Origin: Flavobacteriaceae bacterium UBA3179
Lineage (GTDB): Bacteria; Bacteroidota; Bacteroidia; Flavobacteriales; Flavobacteriaceae
NCBI GenBank assembly: GCA_002364245.1
Contig: DEXR01000008.1
Location: forward strand, 77,862-116,059
Length of the DNA stretch: 38,198 bases
Direction of reading: 5' to 3'
The notes beneath the pieces are model-generated. The model saw only the letters and a list, made by a program, of their open reading frames with translations. It made no database searches and was not told the origin of the DNA. The translations under genes and the position numbers were made by a program. Shown here piece by piece: positions 1 through 9,076 of the stretch; within the stretch, counting starts at the first letter, position 1, and each line of letters starts with the position of its first letter.

Positions 1-990
1 CCAAGCCGCTATCCAGAAGCAACTTGGTCATCATATGCAGCTTATGTTTCAGATCAATTTAAAATTAACGATCAGATATTATTACAAGGTGGTCTTCGGT
101 ATAATTTTATCAAGCTAGATGCCGAGTTTGACACGCAGTTTTATCCATTCCCTTTTGAAAAAGCAGATTTGGAAAACGGTAACCTTACCGGAAGTTTAGG
201 TGTGGTTTACCGTCCAAGTGACGATTGGGTAATTAGTTCAAATGCTTCTACAGCTTTTAGAGCACCCAATGTGGATGATGTGGGGAAAGTGTTTGATTCT
301 GAACCTGGTGCTGTGGTCGTTCCAAATCCTGATTTAGATGCTGAATATGCCTATAATATCGATTTAGGAATTGCCAAAGTGTTTGACGATGTAGTAAAAG
401 TAGATGTTACCGGTTATTATACGCATTTAAAAAATGCATTGGTTCGTCGTGATTTTAAACTAAATGGACAAGACAGTATTGTTTATGATGGTCAATTAAG
501 TCAAGTTCAAGCCATCCAAAATGCAGCTGTAGCAAATGTATATGGAATACAGGCCGGTGTGGAAGTAAAACTACCTAGTGGTTTTGGTTTTTCTTCAGAT
601 TTTAATTACCAATACGGGGAAGAAGAGTTGGATGATGGCACTACGAGCCGTTCACGCCACGCCGCTCCTTGGTTTGGTGTTTCTAGGCTAACATATAGAG
701 CCCAAAACTTGAATATGCAAATGTATATGAATTACAGTGGCAAACGTGATTTTGAAGATCTTCCCGAAGGAGAAAAAAGCAAAACTGAAATATACGCTAT
801 TGATGAAAATGGGAATCCCTACGCAGCGGGTTGGTACACGCTTAATTATAAGGCAAGTTACCAACTAAACGATACGTTTACCGTAACCGGCGGACTCGAG
901 AATATTACAGACCGAAGATACCGTCCGTATAGCTCAGGTATTTCAGGTGCAGGAAGGAATTTCATTCTATCATTAAGGGCTGATTTTTAA
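1..990 (+). CDS. TonB-dependent receptor, C-terminal part (5' end outside window)
   Basis: The reading frame is open from base 1 to the TAA at 988-990, giving the last 329 residues of an outer-membrane receptor. Such receptors import a ligand such as an iron chelate, haem or cobalamin using TonB energy. Visible are the barrel motif FRAPN near residue 87, alternating amphipathic strands (for example GLENITDRRYRPY) and a C-terminal strand ending in RADF, a typical outer-membrane insertion signal with a terminal Phe. The signal peptide and plug are outside the window, so the substrate cannot be named. The first in-frame start codon (TTG at 169) is internal and is not the real start. A strong hairpin follows the gene. 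Confidence 0.88.
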   Translation, partial: PSRYPEATWSSYAAYVSDQFKINDQILLQGGLRYNFIKLDAEFDTQFYPFPFEKADLENGNLTGSLGVVYRPSDDWVISSNASTAFRAPNVDDVGKVFDSEPGAVVVPNPDLDAEYAYNIDLGIAKVFDDVVKVDVTGYYTHLKNALVRRDFKLNGQDSIVYDGQLSQVQAIQNAAVANVYGIQAGVEVKLPSGFGFSSDFNYQYGEEELDDGTTSRSRHAAPWFGVSRLTYRAQNLNMQMYMNYSGKRDFEDLPEGEKSKTEIYAIDENGNPYAAGWYTLNYKASYQLNDTFTVTGGLENITDRRYRPYSSGISGAGRNFILSLRADF

Positions 991-1011
991 ATCAGTTTTT
1001 AAAGAAATTTT

Positions 1012-1045
1012 AAAAGGTTGCTTAATATTAAGCAACCTTTTTTAT
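1012..1045 (+). terminator. Intrinsic terminator shared by two convergent genes
   Basis: A perfect 14-bp inverted repeat (1012-1025 with 1028-1041, centre TA) has an A-rich left edge and a T-run on the right. It lies between the receptor stop (990) and the MATE stop (1045-1047, minus) and could end transcription in both directions. Confidence 0.85.
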
Positions 1046-2451
1046 TACACTTCGACAAGTTTCCACTTTCCTTTTTTAAACCAAAATATGGCTATGATGG
1101 CTATAAGCACTTCTGCTATTGTTATAGCCCAAAAAACTCCCGTGGGACCCCAGTCTAGCGAAATGGCTGCAATATATGCGAAAGGCAATTGAAGCACCCA
1201 AAAGCAAAAGAAATTAATAATAGTAGGCGTTTTAGTATCTCCGGCACCATTAAAAGCATTCGTAATCGTCATTCCATAGGCATAAAAAACATACCCAGCA
1301 GTAATAATTTGTAGGCTTAGCGCTCCGTATTTAACCACTTCTGGTTGTGGACTAAACCAGCCGACTATTACTTCAGCAAAAGCAAAATAGAAAATCGATA
1401 CAATTAACATAAACCATGCATTGTACTTTCCGGTTTTCCAAACCGAAGTTTCTGCTCTATCTGGTTTTTTGGCACCTAAATTTTGTCCTACCAAAGTTGC
1501 TGCAGCATTACTCATACCCCAAGCGGGCATCATAGTAAACATCATAATGCGTATTGAAATTGTATAACCAGCAAGTACTTCACTGCCAAACTCACTCATA
1601 ATTCGCATTAAAAATATCCAGCTAGACGTACCAATGATAAATTGACCTATTCCACCCAACGAAACCTTTATGAGGTTCCACATTACTGAAATATTAATCA
1701 TTATATCTTTAAAAGCTAATTTTATTCGCGTAGCCCCATAAAAAAGAATAAACAACTGAAACAACACAGCCACACCCCTACCAATTGTAGTAGCAATTGC
1801 AGCTCCGGCAACTCCGTATTCGGGTATAGGTCCCAATCCAAAAATAAATATCGGGTCGAGCATAATATTTAATCCATTAGAAAGAATTAACACCCACATC
1901 GCCATAGAAGCATTCCCAGCTCCCCGAAAAATAGCATTGATAAGAAATAATAATACGATTGTAATATTTCCACCGAAAAGAATTTGAGTATAGCGATAGC
2001 CTTCTTCAATTAAATCGCGTTCGCCACCCATAAGACCCAATATTTCTTTTGGATATAAAATCCCGAATACCGATACGACAATAGCTACCAAAACCCCCAA
2101 AATAATTACTTGCACAGCGGCTCTATTGGCGCCAGAAGTATCCTTTTCTCCAATACGTCTTGCTACAACAGCAGTTGCTGCCATACTTAGACCCACAGCC
2201 ACAGCATATACAAGGGTTATTACCGATTCGGTGAGACCAATAGTTGCAACTGCGTTGGTACTTATTTGTGAGACAAAAGCGATATCAACCAAAGCAAAAA
2301 TTGATTCCATACACATTTCAAGAATCATGGGTACAGAAAGCAAGAAAATAGCTTTGCGAATACTTCCTTTGGTATAGTCTATTTCTTTTCCTGAAATAGC
2401 TTGTTTAAAAAGTTTTATAAAATTTACTAGGGTATTGTTTAATGAAGTCAT
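1045..2451 (-). CDS. MATE family efflux transporter
   Basis: A 468-residue polytopic membrane protein of the multidrug and toxic compound extrusion family, which exports cationic drugs or metabolites in exchange for Na+ or H+. After a cytoplasmic N-terminus of about 30 residues, roughly twelve hydrophobic segments are visible. They fall in two similar halves, as in MATE proteins; family-like pieces include SVPMILEMCMESIFALVDIAFV in the first half and GYVFYAYGMTITNAFNGAGDT in the second. The length is normal for the family (about 450-480). It is transcribed alone, converging on the upstream receptor. The leader may carry a hairpin and a tiny ORF (see findings). The substrate is not predictable. 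Confidence 0.92.
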   Translation of the reverse strand: MTSLNNTLVNFIKLFKQAISGKEIDYTKGSIRKAIFLLSVPMILEMCMESIFALVDIAFVSQISTNAVATIGLTESVITLVYAVAVGLSMAATAVVARRIGEKDTSGANRAAVQVIILGVLVAIVVSVFGILYPKEILGLMGGERDLIEEGYRYTQILFGGNITIVLLFLINAIFRGAGNASMAMWVLILSNGLNIMLDPIFIFGLGPIPEYGVAGAAIATTIGRGVAVLFQLFILFYGATRIKLAFKDIMINISVMWNLIKVSLGGIGQFIIGTSSWIFLMRIMSEFGSEVLAGYTISIRIMMFTMMPAWGMSNAAATLVGQNLGAKKPDRAETSVWKTGKYNAWFMLIVSIFYFAFAEVIVGWFSPQPEVVKYGALSLQIITAGYVFYAYGMTITNAFNGAGDTKTPTIINFFCFWVLQLPFAYIAAISLDWGPTGVFWAITIAEVLIAIIAIFWFKKGKWKLVEV

Positions 2452-2485
2452 TTGTTGAAGATGTTGGTTAGTACATACAATAAAA

Positions 2486-2503
2486 CCTCTCCAAAAAGAG
2501 AGG
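2486..2503 (-). terminator. Intrinsic terminator or attenuator between DUF5686 gene and MATE gene
   Basis: Read on the minus strand, a 6-bp CCTCTC/GAGAGG stem with a 6-nt loop is followed by TTTTATT. It lies downstream of the DUF5686 stop. It also lies only 35 nt before the MATE start codon, so it may sit inside the MATE leader. Confidence 0.6.
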
Positions 2504-2590
2504 GAACATTCCTAATAAAAAAGAGTTAGATTAACTACGTTTTTTAATAGAATGTGCCGTTATGCAATATCCATTGACTTCATAATGAAA

Positions 2591-2598
2591 CAAATATA
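2591..2598 (-). promoter_or_regulatory. Candidate -7 box of the MATE gene
   Basis: The minus strand reads TATATTTG, a perfect match to the Bacteroidota -7 element TAnnTTTG, in the 190-bp gap between the DUF5686 and MATE genes. No convincing -33 TTG is visible at the right distance. Confidence 0.4.
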
Positions 2599-2641
2599 GA
2601 ATATTTATTTAGTATGTATTTATTTCTGAAAAGATTTTTTT

Positions 2642-5119
2642 TTAAAATGAAAAGCCAAAAATACCAGTAACCCCAAACTTACGAGCATCGGGATTGCCTA
2701 AGTAATTTCCTCGGAAGTTAAAATCAAGACGGAAAATTCTGAAAATATTTCCAACACCCACACTCCATTCCCAGTAAATATCCTCAGGTGCACGATACAC
2801 AATATTTGAAGCATTTAACGCTCTGTTATCATCGGATATTTCACCATAAACAGCTCTAAACCCAATAATTTCACGAAGGTCTAAATCGCGAAGTCCAGGA
2901 ATACGACCAAAAATTCGGCCTCCAAAATTGTGCTGTAAGTGTAATGATGTATAAGTATCGGTGACAAACTCATAATAATCTAAGTTTGTAAACGCATTAT
3001 ATAAGCTAAAGTAGGTTTGATTACCAGGCACCGGACTTAATAACCCTAACGGAACTGGATCGAAAATTTTTCCTACCTCAATGGTTGAATATAGTCGGCC
3101 AAAACCTCCAATATTCCACGGCTGGGTGTAAAAGGCTTGTAGTTTTTTATATTCAAAATCACCATCCAGTATATTTTTTAAACCATAGGTATAGCCTAAA
3201 TAAAAGCTAGGGAAATCACCATCATTGATAATGGTCCGTTCTACTCCATAGCCAGAGGTTTTTCTACTAGGCGTGTAAAAGAGACCTAGTTCAATTTCAG
3301 GTTGCGAAATGGCGCTCTTTATACTTCCATCTTCAGTAAAATAGTCGAGACTGAAAGTATCAGTAGCAGATATTAATTTTCGGTGGGATCCAGTTACCCG
3401 AATTGTAAAGTTTTTTGCAGGTTCAACCGAAAATCCAGCAGTGGCTAATTTTATTCGTGTAAGCCGATCATTGGCTCCCACTGAAATTAAAGATGAAGAA
3501 GCTAAACTTCGCCCTAAAACATCATTACTCGTAGTTAAAGTCGCTCCCGTTTGTTCTACATCTTTTCGATACCCACTAAAAATGGTTAATCGTGATTTTC
3601 TATCTAACAACAGTTTTCCTGAGACCCCGAATTTGAATCGTTTATCTTTAAAGCCATAGGCCCCAAAGGTTTCAATTCGCCAAGGATCGTTCTGACTAAA
3701 ATACGTTCGTCCTCCTAAACGAATACGCAATCCTTCGGCTTCATTAAATCCAAATATGGAAAACACGGGGCCAACGTCAAAATTGTCAACTTCGTAATAG
3801 CCACTTGCCAAGGTTGCCCCAATATTGTATAATGCCTTAAAACGGGGGATGGTTTTTAAGGTATCGAGCATAGTATAAATACCTTTTTCATCTTTGCTCA
3901 ATCCCTCCATTCGGTTTTGATCCCAGAAGCTATCTGGGCGATTGTATATTTCTTCGTTGTAGGGATCTGTCTGCTCGCCGTAGAAACTTTTGTCTTTTTT
4001 TATGTCAAACTCGTAATTGTCATAAAGCGTTGTCCTTTTACCGTAAATTCCTTGGGCTTCTTCTTTTTTCTGAAGACTAAAATCACTTAAAAAATGATCA
4101 CGGGTTATTAAAAAAGTACTATCGTTTAAAACATCGAACTCTTGCTCTATATACACTTCACGCACCCAGTTTATATTGGCACTTTTGGAAGCTTGTAAAT
4201 TAATTTCTTTTATAGCCCATGTAGTATCGTTAACCCAAAAATCACCTTTAAAAGTAAGCTCGTTTTTTCTACGTGGGTAATAAACAATGTTATAACACCA
4301 CTTATTATCGCGATATGCACTATCTAACAACTTGTAATTGTAAACATCAATTCCCGTTCGGGAAAGTGGGCTTGTAAAAGCTTTATCAAAAAATTTCAAG
4401 TAATTATCATAGACATTATACTCTTTGTACAAGTCTTTTACAAAAGCAATTAAAGTTTGGTTGTTTTCAAAACCAGAATTTTTATTTCCTTTTAAAACCT
4501 CTTTTTCTTCATTTAAAACATTATCGCCGTACACTTTAGAATACGCTTCGTTGATAAAAATAGGCAAGTATGAATTCCCGGTTACGTTTGAAGTATCAAT
4601 CTGGTCCCAGATAAACTCCATCCCTTTAAAAATTCGGCTTTTAATGAGGGTACTGTCAATAGTATTTAAGTCAAATTCTAGCTTTTCATATTTATCATAG
4701 CTGTATTGCTTAAACTTTTTGACCCCATTTTCACGTCGGTTTTCCCAAATTTTACGAAGAATATCAATCGCTGGATTGTTTTCTTTAGGCTGTTTACCAC
4801 TTATAAGGACCACCTCATCTAGAGCGGCAGCCTCTTCTTCTAAAACTACCTCCATTTTATAGGTGTTCTTAGCCCCTAAAGTAACCTCTTTGGTTTTATA
4901 ACCTATAAATGAAAACACTACTGCATCGTAATTTGAATCGCTTTCCAAATAAAACCGCCCTTCTTCGTTAGAAATAGTTCCTTCGTTTGAATCTTTAAAG
5001 ATTACGTTCACGAAAGGCAGTGGTTCACCAGAAGCATCCTTGACAAGCCCGCTAACTTTGGTTTGCGCTACCAAAATTGAAGTGGATAAGAATAAAAACA
5101 AAAAAAGAAAATGCTTCAT
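2642..5119 (-). CDS. DUF5686 / carboxypeptidase-regulatory-like outer-membrane protein
   Basis: An 825-residue protein with a signal peptide (residues 1-18, ending VAQ). Next comes a carboxypeptidase regulatory-like beta-sandwich at about 20-100 (VSGLVKDASGEPLPFVNV, EGTISNEEGRFYL, FSFIGYKT), the same module found at the N-terminus of many Bacteroidota TonB-dependent receptors. The rest matches the DUF5686 layout: a mixed alpha/beta region to about 420, then aromatic-rich amphipathic beta strands ending GVTGIFGFSF, as in an outer-membrane barrel. The biochemical role of DUF5686 is not established. It stands alone in front of pdhB, with a terminator on each side. I infer an outer-membrane location and a cell-surface function. 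Confidence 0.88.
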   Translation of the reverse strand: MKHFLFLFLFLSTSILVAQTKVSGLVKDASGEPLPFVNVIFKDSNEGTISNEEGRFYLESDSNYDAVVFSFIGYKTKEVTLGAKNTYKMEVVLEEEAAALDEVVLISGKQPKENNPAIDILRKIWENRRENGVKKFKQYSYDKYEKLEFDLNTIDSTLIKSRIFKGMEFIWDQIDTSNVTGNSYLPIFINEAYSKVYGDNVLNEEKEVLKGNKNSGFENNQTLIAFVKDLYKEYNVYDNYLKFFDKAFTSPLSRTGIDVYNYKLLDSAYRDNKWCYNIVYYPRRKNELTFKGDFWVNDTTWAIKEINLQASKSANINWVREVYIEQEFDVLNDSTFLITRDHFLSDFSLQKKEEAQGIYGKRTTLYDNYEFDIKKDKSFYGEQTDPYNEEIYNRPDSFWDQNRMEGLSKDEKGIYTMLDTLKTIPRFKALYNIGATLASGYYEVDNFDVGPVFSIFGFNEAEGLRIRLGGRTYFSQNDPWRIETFGAYGFKDKRFKFGVSGKLLLDRKSRLTIFSGYRKDVEQTGATLTTSNDVLGRSLASSSLISVGANDRLTRIKLATAGFSVEPAKNFTIRVTGSHRKLISATDTFSLDYFTEDGSIKSAISQPEIELGLFYTPSRKTSGYGVERTIINDGDFPSFYLGYTYGLKNILDGDFEYKKLQAFYTQPWNIGGFGRLYSTIEVGKIFDPVPLGLLSPVPGNQTYFSLYNAFTNLDYYEFVTDTYTSLHLQHNFGGRIFGRIPGLRDLDLREIIGFRAVYGEISDDNRALNASNIVYRAPEDIYWEWSVGVGNIFRIFRLDFNFRGNYLGNPDARKFGVTGIFGFSF

Positions 5120-5150
5120 ATAGGTCTTAAATCTGCTACGTTTAGTAGAT

Positions 5151-5179
5151 AAAAAAACCTTACATTACAAAAAGTAAGG
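5151..5179 (-). terminator. Intrinsic terminator of pdhB
   Basis: On the minus strand a CCTTAC/GTAAGG stem (5158-5163 with 5174-5179) is followed by seven T residues (5151-5157). It lies about 50 nt past the pdhB stop. Confidence 0.75.
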
Positions 5180-5229
5180 AAGGTTTTATAAATAAGTGTG
5201 CATCAAAGCCGATGCCACTTTATACGTTT

Positions 5230-6207
5230 TTATTTGTACATCACTTTTTTCACTGCTTTTACCACATCGGCTGGTCCTGGCAACCATTCTTTTAATAATT
5301 CTGGCGAATATGGCGCCGGAGTATCACCTGTGTTTATTTTAACGATAGGTGCATCCAGATAATCAAAAGCTTGGCTTTGTACTTGATACGTAATTTCGGT
5401 TGCGATATTGCCAAAGGGCCATGCTTCTTCTAAAATTACTAATCTATTTGTTTTTTTAACCGACTCTAAAATCGTTTCGTGATCCATTGGACGCACCGTA
5501 CGAAGGTCAATAATTTCACACTCAATTCCCTCTTCAGCAAGATCTTCGACAGCTTTATAAGCAGCTTTTATTATTTTCCCGAAAGAAACAATTGTTACAT
5601 CAGCACCTTTTCGTTTTACTTCAGCAACACCTAATGGAATTAAATACTCTCCTTCTGGTACTTCACCTTTATCGCCATACATTTGCTCACTTTCCATAAA
5701 AATAACTGGATCGTCATCACGAATAGCACTTTTTAATAGCCCTTTAGCATCTTTAGGATTACTAGGCACTACAACTTTTAATCCTGGACAGTTAGCATAC
5801 CAGCTTTCAAAAGCTTGTGAGTGCGTTGCTGCCAATTGTCCTGCGGAAGCAGTTGGCCCTCTAAAAACAATAGGAATATTAAATTGCCCACCGCTCATTT
5901 GGCGCATTTTAGCAGCATTGTTTATTATTTGGTCAATTCCTACTAAAGAGAAATTGAACGTCATAAACTCAATGATAGGACGGTTGCCATTCATAGCCGA
6001 ACCTATACCAATTCCCGAAAAACCAAGTTCAGAAATTGGGGTGTCGATTATTCGTTTTGCTCCAAATTCATCGAGCATTCCTTTACTTGCTTTATAGGCT
6101 CCGTTGTATTCGGCAACTTCTTCACCCATTAAATATATAGTGTCGTCGCGACGCATTTCTTCGCTCATGGCTTCCTGTATCGCTTCACGGAATTGTAGTG
6201 TTTTCAT
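5230..6207 (-). CDS. pdhB: Pyruvate dehydrogenase E1 component, beta subunit
   Basis: A 325-residue beta subunit of the heterotetrameric (alpha2beta2) thiamine-diphosphate E1 enzyme that decarboxylates pyruvate and passes the acetyl group to the E2 lipoyl domain. It starts in family style (MKTLQFREAIQEAMSEEMRRD), with the conserved VYLMGEEV-type strand (YLMGEEVAEYNGAYK), the DTPISELGFSGIGIGSAMNG segment that helps bind the cofactor, and the transketolase C-terminal domain (IDLRTVRPMD, ILEEAWPFGNIATEI). Full length. No E1 alpha or E2 gene lies next to it, so the subunits are encoded apart. It is divergent from etfB across a 218-bp gap. A branched-chain 2-oxoacid dehydrogenase is a less likely alternative. 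Confidence 0.93.
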   Translation of the reverse strand: MKTLQFREAIQEAMSEEMRRDDTIYLMGEEVAEYNGAYKASKGMLDEFGAKRIIDTPISELGFSGIGIGSAMNGNRPIIEFMTFNFSLVGIDQIINNAAKMRQMSGGQFNIPIVFRGPTASAGQLAATHSQAFESWYANCPGLKVVVPSNPKDAKGLLKSAIRDDDPVIFMESEQMYGDKGEVPEGEYLIPLGVAEVKRKGADVTIVSFGKIIKAAYKAVEDLAEEGIECEIIDLRTVRPMDHETILESVKKTNRLVILEEAWPFGNIATEITYQVQSQAFDYLDAPIVKINTGDTPAPYSPELLKEWLPGPADVVKAVKKVMYK

Positions 6208-6249
6208 CTGTAGTGCTTCTTTTCTATTCTGAAAAATTAATCAAGACGA

Positions 6250-6257
6250 CAAAAATA
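6250..6257 (-). promoter_or_regulatory. Candidate -7 box of pdhB
   Basis: The minus strand reads TATTTTTG (matches TAnnTTTG), 43 nt before the pdhB start codon, within the 218-bp divergent pdhB/etfB region. A weak GTTC lies 17 nt upstream in place of a -33 TTTG. On the etfB side the best candidate is TATCTTCG at 6345-6352, one mismatch from consensus. Confidence 0.45.
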
Positions 6258-6425
6258 GTATATTCTGAATGTGTGAACGCACTTTTTATTAACATTTAAC
6301 GGAATTTTATTATGCGTGCATAGCATTTTTTGGAAATATATCCCTATCTTCGTGCCTGAGTAATTCTAAGCAAATTTAGCATTGAATTACCTAAAAAAAA
6401 TAGTATTCAAAAAGATATAAAGTAT

Positions 6426-7166
6426 ATGAAAATTTTAGTGTGTATAAGTCACGTACCGGACACTACTTCAAAAATTAATTTTACCGATAACGATACCAAA
6501 TTTGATACAAACGGGGTACAGTTTGTAATCAATCCTAATGATGAATTTGGTCTTACCCGCGCTATGTGGTTTAAAGAAAAGCAAGGTGCCACCGTGCATG
6601 TTGTAAATGTTGGCGGTGCAGAAACCGAACCAACATTGAGAAAAGCTCTTGCCATTGGTGCAGACGAAGCAATTCGAGTAGACGCTGAAGCTACCGACGG
6701 GTTTTCAGTTGCTAAGCAATTGGCCAATGTAGTAAAAGAAGGTGGTTACGATCTTGTACTTGGTGGTCGTGAATCTATTGATTACAATGGCGGAATGGTT
6801 CCTGGAATGATTGCTCAATTAACCGGAGCCAATTTTGTAAACACCTGCATAAGCCTTGAAATTGAAGGCGACACAGCAACCGCCATCCGTGAAATTGATG
6901 GTGGTAAAGAAACTGTAAAAGCAAAACTACCTTTGGTCGTTGGAGGACAAAAAGGTATTGTAGAAGAAAGTGATCTTCGTATCCCAAATATGCGTGGTAT
7001 TATGCAAGCCCGTAAAAAACCATTAACAGTAAAAGATGCTGTAGATGCAAATGCTGAAACACAAACGGCACAATTTGAAAAACCAGCTCCAAAAGGTGAC
7101 ATCAAATTGGTTGAAACCGTTGACGAATTAGTTGATTTACTTCATAACGAAGCTAAAGCAATCTAA
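6426..7166 (+). CDS. etfB: Electron transfer flavoprotein, beta subunit
   Basis: A 246-residue EtfB. With EtfA it carries electrons from acyl-CoA and other flavoprotein dehydrogenases to ETF:quinone oxidoreductase; the beta subunit binds AMP and contacts the partner dehydrogenase. Family segments visible are KILVCISHVPDT at the N-terminus, NPNDEFGLTRAMWFKE, ALAIGADEAIRVD, and DLVLGGRESIDYNGGMVPGM. The C-terminal NMRGIMQARKKPL corresponds to the recognition loop region. Length is normal. It is followed by etfA after 99 nt, a gap that contains two small hairpins. Confidence 0.95.
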   Translation: MKILVCISHVPDTTSKINFTDNDTKFDTNGVQFVINPNDEFGLTRAMWFKEKQGATVHVVNVGGAETEPTLRKALAIGADEAIRVDAEATDGFSVAKQLANVVKEGGYDLVLGGRESIDYNGGMVPGMIAQLTGANFVNTCISLEIEGDTATAIREIDGGKETVKAKLPLVVGGQKGIVEESDLRIPNMRGIMQARKKPLTVKDAVDANAETQTAQFEKPAPKGDIKLVETVDELVDLLHNEAKAI

Positions 7167-7177
7167 GAACATTGTGT

Positions 7178-7248
7178 TTCCGAAGAATCTTTCGGAAGTA
7201 TTTGAAATCTAAATCAAACTAAAATTACATTCTGATTTTTTTCAGAAT
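7178..7248 (+). other. Two tandem small hairpins in the etfB-etfA gap
   Basis: The first stem is TTCCGAA/TTCGGAA (7178-7184 with 7191-7197, 6-nt loop). The second is ATTCTGA/TCAGAAT (7229-7235 with 7242-7248, T6 loop). Neither has a downstream T-run of its own, so neither is a classical terminator. Confidence 0.5.
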
Positions 7249-7265
7249 TCAAAAAAAATTAAAAT

Positions 7266-8234
7266 ATGTCAGTAGTAGTATATACAGAATCCGAAGAAGG
7301 AAAGTTTAAAAAAATAGCTCAAGAAGCTGTTTCCTACGCTAAAGGAATTGCAGACAAAATGGGCACACCAGTAATAGCCGTTACTATTAATGGCGGCGAC
7401 ACTAGTGAATTAGGAAAATACGGTGCCGATAAGGTGCTGAACGTTTCTAATGACAAATTAGATAAGTTTAATGCTGAAGCATATGCAGATGCAGTAGCAC
7501 AAGCAGCAAAAAAGGAAGAAGCCAAAGTAGTAGTTGTTTCTAGTAGCGCCAACAGTAAATATATGGCACCGCTATTAGCTGTTAATCTAGATGCAGGATA
7601 TGTACCTAATGTAACCGAACTTCCAGAAAGCACAGAGCCTTTTAAAGTAAAACATAGTGTTTTCACAAACAAAGCATTTTCTATTACCGAATTTAAAACC
7701 GATGTAAAAGTAATAGGGTTAGCAAAAAACGCCTATGGTGTTAAAGAAAACGAAGCAACTGGAACTGCTGAAGATTTTGCGCCAGAACTTTCTTCTGAAG
7801 ACTTTACAGTAGATGTGGTTTCTGTGGACAAAGCAACCGATAAGGTAACTATAGCCGATGCCGAAATTGTAGTTTCGGGAGGTCGTGGACTTAAAGGACC
7901 TGAAAACTGGGAAATGATTGAAGAAATGGCTGATATTCTAGGTGCTGCAACCGCTTGTTCTAAACCTGTTAGTGATATGGGCTGGAGACCTCATAGTGAA
8001 CACGTAGGACAAACTGGTAAACCTGTAGCAGCTAATTTATATATTGCAATAGGTATTTCTGGAGCGATACAGCATTTAGCTGGTATTAATGCTTCAAAAA
8101 CAAAAGTCGTTATAAACAATGACCCAGAAGCACCGTTCTTTAAAAATGCAGATTACGGTATTGTAGGTGATGCATTTGAAGTAGTACCGAAACTGAATGA
8201 AAAATTAAAAGAATTCAAAGCACAGAACGCATAA
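7266..8234 (+). CDS. etfA: Electron transfer flavoprotein, alpha subunit
   Basis: A 322-residue EtfA, the FAD-binding partner of EtfB. The N-terminal domain (about 1-185) has the VVVYTESEEGKFKK start, and the C-terminal FAD domain carries the family signature: VSGGRGLKGPENW near 202, the ATACSKPVSDMGW strand, HVGQTGKPVAANLYIAIGISG with the conserved GQTG, and NNDPEAPFFKNADYGIVGD. Length is standard. It is probably cotranscribed with etfB, and a strong terminator follows. Confidence 0.96.
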   Translation: MSVVVYTESEEGKFKKIAQEAVSYAKGIADKMGTPVIAVTINGGDTSELGKYGADKVLNVSNDKLDKFNAEAYADAVAQAAKKEEAKVVVVSSSANSKYMAPLLAVNLDAGYVPNVTELPESTEPFKVKHSVFTNKAFSITEFKTDVKVIGLAKNAYGVKENEATGTAEDFAPELSSEDFTVDVVSVDKATDKVTIADAEIVVSGGRGLKGPENWEMIEEMADILGAATACSKPVSDMGWRPHSEHVGQTGKPVAANLYIAIGISGAIQHLAGINASKTKVVINNDPEAPFFKNADYGIVGDAFEVVPKLNEKLKEFKAQNA

Positions 8235-8260
8235 TTTTTGTTACTTTGTGCCTAATATAA

Positions 8261-8308
8261 AAGGCTGTTTAATTAAGGAAACTTCCTTTTTTAAACAGCT
8301 TTATTTTT
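8261..8308 (+). terminator. Intrinsic terminator of etfBA
   Basis: A long stem has GCTGTTTAA (8264-8272) pairing with TTAAACAGC (8291-8299), extended by three more pairs, with a small inner AAGGA/TCCTT hairpin. It is followed by TTTATTTTTT. Confidence 0.85.
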
Positions 8309-8367
8309 TATAGGGGTTTTTCACATTAATACGTTATACCCTTTAACATTGAAATTATACTTCTTTA

Positions 8368-8997
8368 ATGAGTCTTGTAAGACTAAACATAAAAGGAATA
8401 TCCTATAGCCAAACGCAAAATGGCGCATACGCTTTAATATTGAGCGAAATGGATGGAGAGCGTAAACTACCAATTGTTATTGGAGCTTTTGAAGCACAAT
8501 CCATTGCCATTGCTTTGGAAAAGGAAATTAAACCCCCTCGCCCACTTACCCACGATCTTTTTAAAAACTTTGCTGATCGTTTTGGCATTGTGATAAAACA
8601 AGTTATTATTCATAAATTGGTCGATGGTGTTTTTTATTCCAGCATTATTTGTGAACACGAAGGCTTGGAAGAAATAGTAGACGCGCGAACAAGCGACGCT
8701 ATTGCATTAGCGCTTCGGTTCAACGCACCTATTTTTACCTATAAAAATATTTTAGACAAGGCTGGAATCTTTTTAAAAACTACACCTAAAAAGAAAAAAG
8801 ATAAGATTTCAAAAGATGAAGAGTCTGTGTTAGAAGAATTAATTGGCGGAGAAGACAAAGAATCTATTGCACCTTCAAAACAGAATTTCAGTAAATTTTC
8901 CTTAAAAGAATTAAATGAAATGCTAGATGAAGCTGTTGCCAACGAAGACTACGAAAGAGCGGCCAGCATCAGGGATGAAATTTCTAAACGAGAATAA
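8368..8997 (+). CDS. Bifunctional nuclease family (DUF151) protein with C-terminal UVR motif
   Basis: A 209-residue protein. Residues 1 to about 130 form the DUF151/bifunctional nuclease domain (MDGERKLPIVIGAFEAQSIA, RPLTHDLF, VDARTSDAIALALRFNAPIF), named after plant proteins with reported RNase and DNase activity. A lysine/acid-rich linker (about 135-165) leads to a UvrB/UvrC-type helical hairpin at 175-208 (LKELNEMLDEAVANEDYERAA...IRDEI), a protein-protein interaction module. This two-domain form is common in Bacteroidota. Whether the bacterial protein is a nuclease in vivo is not settled. It is the first gene after the etf terminator and is followed by the nucleoside transporter. Confidence 0.88.
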   Translation: MSLVRLNIKGISYSQTQNGAYALILSEMDGERKLPIVIGAFEAQSIAIALEKEIKPPRPLTHDLFKNFADRFGIVIKQVIIHKLVDGVFYSSIICEHEGLEEIVDARTSDAIALALRFNAPIFTYKNILDKAGIFLKTTPKKKKDKISKDEESVLEELIGGEDKESIAPSKQNFSKFSLKELNEMLDEAVANEDYERAASIRDEISKRE

Positions 8998-9076
8998 GCT
9001 TTTAATAAAACTTTCAGTAAACATATTATTATGTATCCTAACCTTTTTCAGAAGTAATTAATAATCTATAAACTCT

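Noticed and set aside
2126..2377. Open frame of 83 codons on the plus strand within the MATE gene
   Set aside because: Antisense to conserved MATE sequence, with no recognisable domain and no promoter.
6449..7105. Several open frames on the minus strand inside etfB
   Set aside because: They lie opposite a complete, well-conserved etfB gene, encode low-complexity Ser/Phe-rich sequences with no family features, and overlap one another. They are shadows of the real gene.
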